Assembly (NCBI RefSeq): GCF_030686865.1
Contig: NZ_JAQYUS010000006.1
Location: forward strand, 1-64,000
Length of the DNA: 64,000 nucleotides
Reading direction: 5' to 3'
From: Kaistella sp. SH40-3
Lineage (GTDB): Bacteria; Bacteroidota; Bacteroidia; Flavobacteriales; Weeksellaceae
Shown in pieces: positions 24,147 to 33,014 of the stretch (position 1 is the stretch's first letter; the number at the start of each line of letters is the position of its first letter). The notes beneath the pieces were generated by a model. That model searched no databases and had not been told where the DNA came from. It saw only the letters and a list, made by a program, of their open reading frames with translations. The translations under genes and the position numbers were made by a program.

Positions 24147-25934
24147 ATGAAAACACTTTTTAAATATTTAAAACCTCATAAATGGCTTTTGATTTTATCT
24201 TTAGTCTTCGCCACCATCAATCAGGTATTTTCGTTGTTTGGTCCCGCGATTACAGGAAAAATTCTGGATCAATTAGTGACTAATCCCAACTTTTTCGACA
24301 AAGAAAAACTTTTAAGCAGAAGTCTGGAGGAATATTTATACGGCACCAGCATGTACCACGGCGCCTTTTATTTTATAGGATTATTAATCGGTGTTGCGAT
24401 GGTGAGTAGGATTGCAAAGGCCTTTCAGGATTATACCTCGAGTGTCATCACCCAAAAATTTGGAGCCAATATTTTTACCGATGGTTTACAGCATTCTATG
24501 GCCTTGCCTTTTCAGGAATTTGAAGATCAAAGAAGTGGTGAAACGTTATCGATTTTAACGAAAGTTAGAGAAGATTCCGTGAAATTCATCAACAACTTTA
24601 TCAATATTTTCTTTGGAATTTTGGTCAGTATTATTTTCGTTTCTGTTTATGCCATTCAGTTACACTGGGCGATTATGCCGGTTTATGTGGTGGGAATATT
24701 TTTCATTGCCTTTATCACCAATTTATTAAGTAAAAGAATTAAAAAAATTCAGAAAAACATTGTGGCTCAGACTACCAGTTTGGCGGGAAGTACCACCGAA
24801 AGTCTACGTAATATTGAGATCGTAAAAAGTTTGGGTCTTACGCAGCAGGAAGTTAAAAGGCTCAACAGCAATACCTACAAAATTTTAGGTCTGGAATTGA
24901 GAAAGGTGAAAAGCATCCGTTCTTTAAGTTTCATTCAAGGAACCTTGGTGAATTTTCTACAACAGATGATTACGCTGACTTTGCTCTTTTTAATTTTTAA
25001 AAACATAGTGACGCCGGGACAATATTTATCATTAATGTTTTACGGATTCTTTATTTTCGGCCCGATGCAGGAAATCGGAAATATCATTATCTCTTATCGT
25101 GAAGCCGAGGCCTCCTTATTTAACTTCGATAATTTAATGAAAAAGCGGACTGAAGAAAAACCACTTAATCCGAAAAAAATTGGGGCCATCAATAAATTAA
25201 AATTTAAAAATGTTAGTTTCAAACATCAGTCTGCTACTTACAAGGCGCTGAACGATATTTCTTTTGAAGTTAAAAATGGAGAAACGATTGCTTTTGTCGG
25301 CCCGAGTGGCGCGGGGAAAAGTACTTTAGTAAAATTACTGGTGGGATTATACCGTCCAAATGAAGGATCTATTTATTACAACAATATCAATGGTAATGAA
25401 TTCGATATCGATGAACTGAGAAATCAGATTGGTTTTGTAACACAAGACACACAACTTTTTGCCGGAACCATTAAAGAAAATCTTCTCTTCGTCAATCCGG
25501 AAGCGACAGATCAGGATTTGAGTATGGCATTAAAAAAATCGAGCGCTACGGCTTTGATTGAAAGAGCGGAAGACGGTTTAGATACCATCATCGGTGAAGG
25601 TGGATTTAAATTAAGTGGTGGTGAAAAACAAAGAATCGCAATTGCCAGAGCCTTGTTGAGAAAACCGCATTTATTGATTTTTGATGAAGCAACTTCTGCT
25701 TTAGACAGCATTACGGAGGAAGAAATCACAACGACGATTAGAGATATTTCGGAACAGAAAGAACAGATTACTGTTTTAATTGCGCACCGATTAAGCACGA
25801 TTATGCATGCCGACCGAATCTATGTTTTAGAACGTGGAAAAGTGATTGAAACGGGTTCTCATGAGAACTTACTCGCAGAAAAAGGATTGTATTACGCGAT
25901 GTGGCGTCAGCAGATTGGGGAACGGAAATCGTAA
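24147..25934 (+). CDS. ABC transporter, fused permease and ATPase (exporter type)
   Basis: The 595-aa half-transporter has six membrane segments in its first 320 residues and a C-terminal ATPase with Walker A GPSGAGKST, signature LSGGEKQ, Walker B LLIFDEAT and the H-loop IAHRLST. It should homodimerise in the inner membrane and export a lipid, peptide or drug (MsbA/multidrug type). The substrate is unknown. It lies alone between scoB and the AraC gene and converges on the latter. Confidence 0.93.
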   Translation: MKTLFKYLKPHKWLLILSLVFATINQVFSLFGPAITGKILDQLVTNPNFFDKEKLLSRSLEEYLYGTSMYHGAFYFIGLLIGVAMVSRIAKAFQDYTSSVITQKFGANIFTDGLQHSMALPFQEFEDQRSGETLSILTKVREDSVKFINNFINIFFGILVSIIFVSVYAIQLHWAIMPVYVVGIFFIAFITNLLSKRIKKIQKNIVAQTTSLAGSTTESLRNIEIVKSLGLTQQEVKRLNSNTYKILGLELRKVKSIRSLSFIQGTLVNFLQQMITLTLLFLIFKNIVTPGQYLSLMFYGFFIFGPMQEIGNIIISYREAEASLFNFDNLMKKRTEEKPLNPKKIGAINKLKFKNVSFKHQSATYKALNDISFEVKNGETIAFVGPSGAGKSTLVKLLVGLYRPNEGSIYYNNINGNEFDIDELRNQIGFVTQDTQLFAGTIKENLLFVNPEATDQDLSMALKKSSATALIERAEDGLDTIIGEGGFKLSGGEKQRIAIARALLRKPHLLIFDEATSALDSITEEEITTTIRDISEQKEQITVLIAHRLSTIMHADRIYVLERGKVIETGSHENLLAEKGLYYAMWRQQIGERKS

Positions 25935-25956
25935 ATCACTACAAATTCCTTTACTA

Positions 25957-26829
25957 CTATTTCGCGTTAAATCTCCCTCGAAATTCTCCCGGAGTTACGC
26001 CCAAAAGTTTTTTCACATAACGGGTAAAATAAGAATAACTGCTGAAATTCATTTCTTCTGATATTTCGGAAATATTAAGATTATTATTTTGAAGCAAAAG
26101 AATAATGCGTTCTTTTGCGTGCCGTTTTATCCATTCTGATGCGGTTATTCCAGAATGAGTTTTACAGAGATAATTGAGATATTTAGGAGAAATATTTAAT
26201 AAATCGCTGTAAAATTTTACTTCGCGATGTTGCAAACAATGCTCCTGAAGCAGACTGATAAAGTGTTCATACTGATTTCCGGTTTGTAAACTGTGTTTGC
26301 GTTTTTCATATTCATTGGCAAATAAATTCCACATTTCTAAAATAAAAATCTGCGTCTGCAACGTCAGCATTTCCTCATAAAATCGGTGATTGGTTTCTAA
26401 AAACCGTTCGTTGATCTGTTTAAAATTGGTTAGAATTTTTTCTTTTTCTAAATCCGAAGCAACTGGTTTCACTGGAAATATTCGGGAATGAAGTTGCGCA
26501 TTGATACTCCATCCTTGATCAGGAATATTATGGATCAATAAATCTTTTTCGATTAATAAAACACTGCTTTTAAAATTTTTTGAAAATTTAAAATCCGATA
26601 ATATACTTTCTGCAAACCAAAAAAGGAACTGTCCACTTTTACATTCCATTTTTTGATCATTAAATTTAAACTGAAAATTTCCTCTTTGACAAAAAAGATG
26701 AGTGTGATAAAACTGTTGAAAGTTTTCCGGAAAATCAGTTTCCTTTGAAACTTCAAAAAAAAGAATCCGTGCTAAACCGCTGTTAATCATCACCAATTTG
26801 TTTTTGCTAAAATACGTAATATTTGACAT
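25957..26829 (-). CDS. AraC-family transcriptional regulator
   Basis: The 290-aa protein has an N-terminal cupin-like sensing region and a C-terminal AraC DNA-binding domain: two helix-turn-helix units around YSDLLNISPKYLNYLCK and ISEISEEMNFSSYSYFTRYVKK, followed by LGVTPGEFR. It is transcribed away from the acetyltransferase/cupin/hydrolase genes that begin 68 bases beyond its start. This divergent arrangement suggests it controls them. Confidence 0.92.
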   Translation of the reverse strand: MSNITYFSKNKLVMINSGLARILFFEVSKETDFPENFQQFYHTHLFCQRGNFQFKFNDQKMECKSGQFLFWFAESILSDFKFSKNFKSSVLLIEKDLLIHNIPDQGWSINAQLHSRIFPVKPVASDLEKEKILTNFKQINERFLETNHRFYEEMLTLQTQIFILEMWNLFANEYEKRKHSLQTGNQYEHFISLLQEHCLQHREVKFYSDLLNISPKYLNYLCKTHSGITASEWIKRHAKERIILLLQNNNLNISEISEEMNFSSYSYFTRYVKKLLGVTPGEFRGRFNAK

Positions 26830-26871
26830 TTATAGCGCATTTAGTGTCATATTTGGATATACGATTTGATG

Positions 26872-26879
26872 TAATTTTG
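26872..26879 (+). promoter_or_regulatory. -7 box of the AraC-linked cluster
   Basis: TAATTTTG matches the consensus exactly, 19 bases before the ATG at 26898. A TTTG at 26852-26855 lies 16 bases upstream, slightly short for a -33 box. The AraC regulator would bind in this 68-base divergent spacer. Confidence 0.5.
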
Positions 26880-26897
26880 TAATTAAATATTTGCAAA

Positions 26898-27467
26898 ATG
26901 AGTGAAATAAGAAAATCAATATTCGAAAGTTTAAAAAACGGAGAAACAATTACATCCGATCATCCTGATAATCACCAACTGAGAGAATCTGCTTTTGCAA
27001 CCATCAAACTTTTACAAAAACTTAATAATAGTTTTGAGCCTAATGAAATAAGAGAAATTTTAAGTGAGATAACAGATTCTGAAATTGATGAAAGTGTTGC
27101 AGTTTTTCCACCATTTCACATTAATTATGGTAAAAACACGAAAATCGGAAAAAATGTGTTCATCAATTTTGGCTGTACTTTTTTGGATCTGGGCGGAATT
27201 ACCATTGAAGATGGCGTTCTGATTGCCCCAAAAGTGAACTTATTAACGGAAGGACATCCATTAAATCCAGCAGAAAGACATTCATTAATTCCAGGAAAAA
27301 TTCACATCAAAAAAAATGCGTGGATCGGGGCAAATGTTACGATTTTGCAAGGCGTGACCATCGGTGAAAATTCAGTAGTTGCGGCAGGTGCGGTTGTTTC
27401 AAAAGATGTGGATGATAACACAATTGTAGGTGGAATTCCCGCAAAAATTATAAAGAAAATCAATTAA
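26898..27467 (+). CDS. Sugar O-acetyltransferase (maltose/galactoside acetyltransferase type)
   Basis: The 189-aa protein is a hexapeptide-repeat acetyltransferase of the LacA/Maa/NodL kind: INYGKNTKIGKNVFINFGC, GVLIAPKVNLLTEGHP with the catalytic His, and the tail WIGANVTILQGVTIGENSVV. It acetylates sugar hydroxyls with acetyl-CoA. It is first in a same-strand group with a cupin lipoprotein (9-base gap) and a hydrolase (13-base gap), so these are co-transcribed. Confidence 0.9.
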   Translation: MSEIRKSIFESLKNGETITSDHPDNHQLRESAFATIKLLQKLNNSFEPNEIREILSEITDSEIDESVAVFPPFHINYGKNTKIGKNVFINFGCTFLDLGGITIEDGVLIAPKVNLLTEGHPLNPAERHSLIPGKIHIKKNAWIGANVTILQGVTIGENSVVAAGAVVSKDVDDNTIVGGIPAKIIKKIN

Positions 27468-27476
27468 AATAGAAAT

Positions 27477-27965
27477 ATGAAAATAGTACAAATCCTTTTT
27501 ATAATCACCGCATCAATTTTAGTAATGTCTTGCAATCAAAATAAAGAAAAAATGGAAAATACAAAAAACGAATTGGAGACCATTTTCCCCAAAGGTGAAA
27601 AAGGTTCAAAAGAATTCTTTACCGGAAATGCTTATCCAACTTCTTTGGTTGAAGCAGACAGCGTTTACAATACGTTTATTGGCAATGTTTATTTTGAACC
27701 TGGAGCAAGAAGCAATTGGCACAGTCATCCTTCTGGTCAAATTTTGATTATTACAGACGGAATTGGCTATCATCAAATTGAAGGAAAACCGATTGAAATT
27801 ATTAAAAAAGGAGATGTTGTAAAATGTCCACCAAATGTTAAACATTGGCACGGAGCAAGTGTTGATGTAGGTTTACAACAACTTTATGTAATTCCTGATA
27901 CCCCAAAAGGCATTGTAAAATGGAACGATCCGGTGACGGATGAACAATATTTAAGCAAAAAATAA
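27477..27965 (+). CDS. Cupin-domain lipoprotein
   Basis: The 162-aa protein has a lipoprotein signal with the lipobox LVMSC at residues 15-19 and a metal-type cupin: NWHSHPSGQILIITDGIGYH, KGDVVKCPPNVKHWHGA. The three His and the Glu/Gln set suggest a bound metal. A shorter cytoplasmic paralogue lies at 29611-30039. The family is linked to small quinone- or aldehyde-type stress operons; the reaction is unknown. Confidence 0.85.
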   Translation: MKIVQILFIITASILVMSCNQNKEKMENTKNELETIFPKGEKGSKEFFTGNAYPTSLVEADSVYNTFIGNVYFEPGARSNWHSHPSGQILIITDGIGYHQIEGKPIEIIKKGDVVKCPPNVKHWHGASVDVGLQQLYVIPDTPKGIVKWNDPVTDEQYLSKK

Positions 27966-27978
27966 ACTCAAATTTAAA

Positions 27979-29022
27979 ATGAAAAAATCAATAATAATTA
28001 CACTTTTATTTATCCTAACAACACAAATTTTCGCACAAAACAAAACATCAAAACTGAAAAAAATGGATACAGCTGAACATTATACTTTTGCATTAAGCGA
28101 TAAAGTAACCCGTCAAAAAGTAAGTTTTAAAAATCGCTACGGAATTACACTTTCGGGAGATTTATATCTTCCCAAAAATGCCGGAACAGAAAAATTAGCC
28201 GCTCTCGCAATTAGCGGACCTTTTGGTGCTGTAAAAGAACAATCGTCTGGTTTATACGGCAATCAAATGGCAGAACGAGGTTTCGCAGTAGTAGCATTCG
28301 ACCCATCTTACACAGGCGAAAGCAGTGGCGAACCGAGAAATATTGCATCGTCGGATATTAATACGGAAGATTTTAGTGCAGCCGTAGATTTTTTAGGACT
28401 ACATAAAAATGTTGACAGAAATAAAATTGGCATCATCGGAATTTGTGGTTTTGGTGGTTTTGCATTGAATGCAACTGCGGTTGACAAAAGAGTAAAAGCC
28501 GTAGCGACAACGAGTATGTATGATATTCCCAGAGTGAGTTCCAATGGTTATAATGATAAAGTTACCGTTGAAGAACGTACAAAAATGCTGGAAAAATTGA
28601 GTTTACAACGTTGGAAAGATGCTGAAAACGGAACCCCTGAATATGGTGGGAAAACTAATCAGGATACTTTGACAGGAAATGAGCCACAGTTTGTAAAAGA
28701 ATATTGGGAATATTACAGAATACCTCGTGGTTTTCATCCTCGTTCGATTAATTCAAACGGAGCGTGGGCAACTACTTCTGTAATGTCATTGACGAATAGT
28801 CAAATCTTAGAGCATCTAAAAGAAATTTCACCTCGACCAATGCTTTTGATTGCTGGTGAAAACGCACATTCGAGATATATGAGTGAAGATATTTATAAAT
28901 TGGCGCTAGCGCCTAAGGAATTAATGATTATTCCGAATGCGGTACACGTAGATTTGTACGATCAACTCGATAAAATTCCGTTTGATAAACTGGATTCATT
29001 TTTTAAGGAAAATTTGAAGTAA
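27979..29022 (+). CDS. Exported alpha/beta hydrolase with Cys nucleophile (YcjY-like)
   Basis: The 347-aa protein has a signal peptide (MKKSIIITLLFILTTQIFAQ) and an alpha/beta hydrolase fold. The nucleophile elbow reads GICGFGG, so Cys replaces the usual Ser. The acid is probably in LLIAGENAHS and the His in PNAVHVDLYD. Family members are uncharacterised esterase or dienelactone-hydrolase relatives. It is third in the AraC-linked group. Confidence 0.85.
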   Translation: MKKSIIITLLFILTTQIFAQNKTSKLKKMDTAEHYTFALSDKVTRQKVSFKNRYGITLSGDLYLPKNAGTEKLAALAISGPFGAVKEQSSGLYGNQMAERGFAVVAFDPSYTGESSGEPRNIASSDINTEDFSAAVDFLGLHKNVDRNKIGIIGICGFGGFALNATAVDKRVKAVATTSMYDIPRVSSNGYNDKVTVEERTKMLEKLSLQRWKDAENGTPEYGGKTNQDTLTGNEPQFVKEYWEYYRIPRGFHPRSINSNGAWATTSVMSLTNSQILEHLKEISPRPMLLIAGENAHSRYMSEDIYKLALAPKELMIIPNAVHVDLYDQLDKIPFDKLDSFFKENLK

Positions 29023-29032
29023 AAACTCAATT

Positions 29033-29143
29033 ATGAAATTTCTTTGTTTAATAATTTTGGCAATTCTATCAACATTTACAAATAGTATTTCTTGTACTGA
29101 AGTTAAAAATGCGAACGTAAATACAGAAAACTTCACCCAATGA
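29033..29143 (+). CDS. Lipoprotein signal ORF (36 aa), possibly the frameshifted start of the next gene
   Basis: The frame reads MKFLCLIILAILSTFTNSIS, then Cys-Thr-Glu, so it is a lipoprotein signal peptide with a lipobox-like SISC. It stops at a TGA at 29141 after a short NANVNTENF linker. The cyclophilin-like gene begins at 29140 in another frame with an ATGA overlap. Relatives of that protein often carry just such a lipoprotein leader, so a single-base indel may have split one gene. Confidence 0.6.
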   Translation: MKFLCLIILAILSTFTNSISCTEVKNANVNTENFTQ

Positions 29144-29499
29144 AAAACCCTAAAATAAAGATCACTGTGAATTCTAAAATTTTCACGGCAACGCTTTTAG
29201 ACAATAATTCGGCAAAAGCATTTAAAGAACTTCTTCCTTTAACAATCAAGATGAACGAGTTAAATTCAAACGAAAAATATCATGATTTTTCGCAGAGTCT
29301 TCCAACAAATTCTTCAAATCCTGGAATGATAAACAATGGAGATTTAATGCTATATGGATCAAAAACTTTAGTCCTTTTTTACAAAACATTTTCAACATCT
29401 TATAATTACACAAAATTGGGAAAAATAGATGATGTAAAAGGTTTAGCATCTGCATTAGGTTCCGGAAACGTAACCGTAACTTTTGAATTAGAATGTTAA
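29140..29499 (+). CDS. Cyclophilin-like fold protein (119 aa)
   Basis: The protein begins MKNPKIKITVNSKIFTATLL and contains FKELLPLTIKMNEL, the NGDLMLYGSKTLVLFYKTF segment and a TKLGKIDD stretch, the layout of the cyclophilin-like beta-barrel family found with hydrolase and flavodoxin genes. No function is established for this group. It lacks its own export signal, which is present in the overlapping upstream frame. Confidence 0.75.
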   Translation: MKNPKIKITVNSKIFTATLLDNNSAKAFKELLPLTIKMNELNSNEKYHDFSQSLPTNSSNPGMINNGDLMLYGSKTLVLFYKTFSTSYNYTKLGKIDDVKGLASALGSGNVTVTFELEC

Positions 29500-29610
29500 A
29501 AAGTTATTAAGTCATAAAAAAATATATTCCAACATTTAATAAAGTCTACAAGTATCAGTTTATTATTTTTTTCAATTCTATTCCATAATAATTTAAAAAG
29601 CCAAAACAAA

Positions 29611-30039
29611 ATGAACACAGCAATTCCAAAAATCAGCGACTTCGCAACAGGCGAAGAAAATACAGGTTATGCACAATATTTTTCTGGGAAATCTTGGTTA
29701 GCGCCTTTAACCAGCAATAAAGATTTGAATGTTCCGGTTGCAAATGTAACCTTTGAACCAGGTTGCAGAAATAATTGGCACAGTCACACCGGCAGACAAC
29801 TTTTAATAATTATTGGCGGCGAAGGAATTTATCAGGAACGCGGAAAAGCCGCACAACTTTTGAAAAGTGGCGATATTGTGGAGATCGGACCAAATATCGA
29901 ACATTGGCACGGCGCAACTTCCGACCGTTGGTTTTCGCATCTTGCTACTAATGGAAACCCATCAACCAATAAAAATTCTTGGCTGGAACCTGTTTCCGAT
30001 AAGGAATATGAAGAAACCAACAATCAAATTAAAAAATAA
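29611..30039 (+). CDS. Cupin-domain protein (cytoplasmic paralogue)
   Basis: The 142-aa protein is a metal-type cupin: CRNNWHSHTGRQLLIIIGGE and GDIVEIGPNIEHWHGATSD. It is clearly homologous to the cupin lipoprotein at 27477 but lacks a signal peptide. It closes the AraC-linked group after a 111-base gap. The function is unknown. Confidence 0.85.
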   Translation: MNTAIPKISDFATGEENTGYAQYFSGKSWLAPLTSNKDLNVPVANVTFEPGCRNNWHSHTGRQLLIIIGGEGIYQERGKAAQLLKSGDIVEIGPNIEHWHGATSDRWFSHLATNGNPSTNKNSWLEPVSDKEYEETNNQIKK

Positions 30040-30122
30040 TGATCAAGCGCAGGAAGATATTTATTTTAATTAATTATATTTAAGAATTACCGCCTACATT
30101 AATTATAAGCCAATTAAAATCT

Positions 30123-30662
30123 ATGATTAATCAAAATATGCTTTTTCATGCTGCTTTAGGTTTTTATGAAAATGGAATTGCTCTTGCAAAAAAAATTAAT
30201 CTCGAAGCAGGGAATAAATCATTTGAAATCGCTCCTGTTGCCGCAGTAAATATGAGTTTTGCCGCAGAATTACTATTGAAACTTTTATATCATTTAGATA
30301 ATAATAAAGAAAAAGGTGGGCATAAACTCGATGAAATATTTTACTTTCTTGATGATAATCTTCAAAAAGAAATTGAAGACATATATAACAAAAACAAACT
30401 TAATTCTAAGAATGACATCTACCCTATAAAGTTATCATTCAATACAGAAAATAATAATCCGCAAGATCAAATCGATCAGTTTGACATCGGAAACTTAACA
30501 TTGGGAAGATTATTAAAAATCCATAGTGATGGTTTCGTAAAGTGGAGATATGCTTATGAAATTAAAGATCAATATTACAACTATGAATTTAACTTCAATT
30601 TGATGAATGAATTTATAAAAGCGCTTTTGAGCATCATTGATATTAAAATCAATCAAAAATAA
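30123..30662 (+). CDS. HEPN-like domain protein
   Basis: The 179-aa protein is mostly helical. It has a GHKLDEIFYFL helix and, near residue 136, the pattern RLLKIH, which fits the R-x4-6-H motif of HEPN ribonucleases, followed by DGFVKWRYAYE, typical of HEPN-type proteins. No nucleotidyltransferase partner is next to it. It could be a stand-alone RNase, a toxin-like protein or an inactive relative. The assignment is by motif only. Confidence 0.55.
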   Translation: MINQNMLFHAALGFYENGIALAKKINLEAGNKSFEIAPVAAVNMSFAAELLLKLLYHLDNNKEKGGHKLDEIFYFLDDNLQKEIEDIYNKNKLNSKNDIYPIKLSFNTENNNPQDQIDQFDIGNLTLGRLLKIHSDGFVKWRYAYEIKDQYYNYEFNFNLMNEFIKALLSIIDIKINQK

Positions 30663-30678
30663 AATAGATTACAAAAAA

Positions 30679-30704
30679 AAACATTTCCCTCACGGGAAAT
30701 GTTT
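30679..30704. terminator. Terminator between HEPN-like gene and CoA-transferase A
   Basis: AAACATTTCCC-TCAC-GGGAAATGTTT forms a perfect 11-bp stem. On the minus strand it is followed by a run of T, 40 bases after the scoA stop, so it mainly ends the scoA transcript. Confidence 0.8.
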
Positions 30705-30743
30705 CGTTTAATCATCACTTGAAGTCTTCAAATCAGAAGACTT

Positions 30744-31445
30744 TCAACTTCTTTTTCTAACTGTTCTTTGCTCAATTCTTTTCTCAAATTTCTCGCCCTG
30801 AAAAATTCTTTGAACCATAATTCCCGGAATATGAATTTCGTTGGGATCAAGTTGTCCAGGTTCTACTAATTTCTCCACTTCAGCGATGGTGATTTTTCCA
30901 CTTCCCGCCATTGGCGCATTGAAGTTTCTTGCGGTTCCCTTGAAGATTAAATTTCCGGCGTGGTCACCTTTCCAGGCTTTTACAATGGAATAATCTGCTT
31001 TGAAAGCATGTTCCAGAATATGCATTTTACCATCAAATTCTTTGGTTTCTTTTCCTTCTGCGACTTCAGTTCCATAACCTGCAGGTGTATAGAAAGCCGG
31101 AATTCCATGTTGGGCAGCGCGGCATTTTTCGGCTAAAGTTCCTTGTGGCGTTAATTCTACATCGAGTTCGCCGGAAAGCATCTGTCTTTCGAATTCTGCA
31201 TTTTCGCCCACGTAAGAAGCGATCATTTTTTTGATTTGTTTTTTCTGTAAAAGCAAACCCAAACCAAAATCATCAACGCCGGCGTTGTTTGAAATGCAAG
31301 TCAAATCGGTAACATTGCTTTCTACCAAAGCATGAATTGAATTTTCAGGAATTCCGCAAAGGCCGAATCCACCAACGATTAAAGTCATTCCATCGCTGAT
31401 TCCGGCGATGGCTTCTTTGGCATTTTTTACTCTTTTATCAATCAT
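30744..31445 (-). CDS. scoA: Succinyl-CoA:3-ketoacid CoA-transferase subunit A
   Basis: The 233-aa protein has the alpha-subunit marks [32 protein letters not shown] and [14 protein letters not shown]. Together with the distant scoB it makes acetoacetyl-CoA from acetoacetate. It follows the 3-hydroxybutyrate dehydrogenase gene by 12 bases, so the two consecutive steps of 3-hydroxybutyrate oxidation are encoded side by side. Confidence 0.94.
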   Translation of the reverse strand: MIDKRVKNAKEAIAGISDGMTLIVGGFGLCGIPENSIHALVESNVTDLTCISNNAGVDDFGLGLLLQKKQIKKMIASYVGENAEFERQMLSGELDVELTPQGTLAEKCRAAQHGIPAFYTPAGYGTEVAEGKETKEFDGKMHILEHAFKADYSIVKAWKGDHAGNLIFKGTARNFNAPMAGSGKITIAEVEKLVEPGQLDPNEIHIPGIMVQRIFQGEKFEKRIEQRTVRKRS

Positions 31446-31457
31446 AATCTTAACTTG

Positions 31458-32228
31458 TTATTGTGCACTCCACGCTCCGTCTAACGTAAAAGTTGTTCCG
31501 GAAACGGTGGTTGCATTTTCTGCTGCTAAAAATACGGCAATTTCTCCTAATTTCTCAATAGGAACGAAACTTTTTACGGCTTGTTTTTGCAACATCACTT
31601 TTTCTACCACTTCATCTTCGGTCATGTTGTGCGCTTTTGCCAGATCTTTAATCTGACCTTCTACCAGTGGCGTTTTCACATAGCCTGGACAAATTGCATT
31701 ACAAGTCACATTAAAAGGTGCGCCTTCCAAAGCCAAAACTTTGGTTAAACCCACTACTCCATGCTTTGCGGTTACGTACGCCGATTTAAACTCTGAAGCG
31801 CGAATTCCATGAACCGAAGCAACATTAATAATTCTTCCGAAATTCTGGCCTTTCATTTTTTTGAAAACAGCTTTTGAAGCATAGAAAACGGAGTTCATAT
31901 TCAAAGCAATAATCTGCTGGTATTTTTCAATTGGAAAATCTTTAATTGGGGAAACATGCTGTATTCCGGCATTATTCACAAGAACATCAATTGAACCCAT
32001 TTCTGAGTAAGCGAAATCTACCAGTTCCTGAACGCCTTCCGGAGTCATGAGATTAGAGTTTTTGAAAACTGTTTTCACACCGTACTTTTCGCCCATTGAT
32101 TTTGAGATTTCTGCTCCATTTGTTTCTAAACCGTTAAAAACGATATTGTCTCCATTTTTCGCAAATGCCTCTGCGATTCCTAAACCTATTCCACTGGTGC
32201 TTCCTGTTATTAAAACATTACGACTCAT
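31458..32228 (-). CDS. bdhA: 3-hydroxybutyrate dehydrogenase (SDR family)
   Basis: The 256-aa SDR has TGSTSGIGLGIAEAF, VNNAGIQHVSPIKDFP, the Ser in NVASVHG and YVTAKHG. The subgroup marks of D-3-hydroxybutyrate dehydrogenase are present: NAGIQH, CPGYVKTPLVEGQI and the DGAWSAQ end. It oxidises 3-hydroxybutyrate to acetoacetate with NAD. It is tightly packed with the hydrolase gene upstream (one-base gap). Confidence 0.92.
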   Translation of the reverse strand: MSRNVLITGSTSGIGLGIAEAFAKNGDNIVFNGLETNGAEISKSMGEKYGVKTVFKNSNLMTPEGVQELVDFAYSEMGSIDVLVNNAGIQHVSPIKDFPIEKYQQIIALNMNSVFYASKAVFKKMKGQNFGRIINVASVHGIRASEFKSAYVTAKHGVVGLTKVLALEGAPFNVTCNAICPGYVKTPLVEGQIKDLAKAHNMTEDEVVEKVMLQKQAVKSFVPIEKLGEIAVFLAAENATTVSGTTFTLDGAWSAQ

Positions 32229-32229
32229 T

Positions 32230-33003
32230 TTATAAAAATTTAAGAAGTTCTCTATTCAATTTTTCTGCCTGATCCACAACAACTCCGTGACGGGAATTTT
32301 CGATGACCACCAATTTTGCATTTTGCATTTTATTGACATATGCTTTTTTGTAATCTACCGAAGTATAATCCATATCAGAAGCAATGACCAAAGTTGGATT
32401 TTTAAGTTCGGAAACCTTATCATCTAAACCCCATTTCATTAATGATCCGAAAGTATAAAGATACGCATCTTCATCATTATCAATGATTCTCTGCAGAAAT
32501 TCTTTACGCCACTGCTGCTGATTTTCTTCGGGAAACATTCCTTTTGAGATTGTTTCTGCCAAAGAGGTAAATCCTTGTTCTTTAATAATTTTGGTTCTTT
32601 CGGCAAGAATATCTACGCCAGAATCTTTGGCATTATTAAAGTCTGGACCCGAATTTACAATCACTAATTTATCGACCATTTCCGGATGTGAGTAAGCCAT
32701 ATTAAAGCAAACTGCACCACCCATTGAAAACCCTACGAAACTGGCTTTTTTAATATTTAAAGAATTTAAAAGTTGAAAAACATCTTCGGTCATTATCTCT
32801 ACACCTTGTTCTTTTGGAACCCTTTCAGAATTTCCGTGCGCTCTAAAATCAGGTGCAATCACTCTAAACTTCTGGGATAAAACCGGGATCTGAAGATCCC
32901 AGTCTTTTTTTGTTGACCCTAAACCATGCAGCATTACAACGACATCACCTTTCCCAATATCTGCATAGTCAATGTCAATCCCATTAATGGTTGTTAAAGC
33001 CAT
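32230..33003 (-). CDS. Cytoplasmic alpha/beta hydrolase
   Basis: The 257-aa protein has VVMLHGLGSTKKDWD, the nucleophile Ser in GFSMGGAV, Asp in ASDMDYTSV and His in SRHGVVV. There is no signal peptide. Its place, 11 bases after the TonB receptor and one base before the dehydrogenase, suggests it releases 3-hydroxybutyrate from an ester or oligomer inside the cell. That assignment is from context only. Confidence 0.88.
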   Translation of the reverse strand: MALTTINGIDIDYADIGKGDVVVMLHGLGSTKKDWDLQIPVLSQKFRVIAPDFRAHGNSERVPKEQGVEIMTEDVFQLLNSLNIKKASFVGFSMGGAVCFNMAYSHPEMVDKLVIVNSGPDFNNAKDSGVDILAERTKIIKEQGFTSLAETISKGMFPEENQQQWRKEFLQRIIDNDEDAYLYTFGSLMKWGLDDKVSELKNPTLVIASDMDYTSVDYKKAYVNKMQNAKLVVIENSRHGVVVDQAEKLNRELLKFL

Positions 33004-33014
33004 TGATGAAAAAA

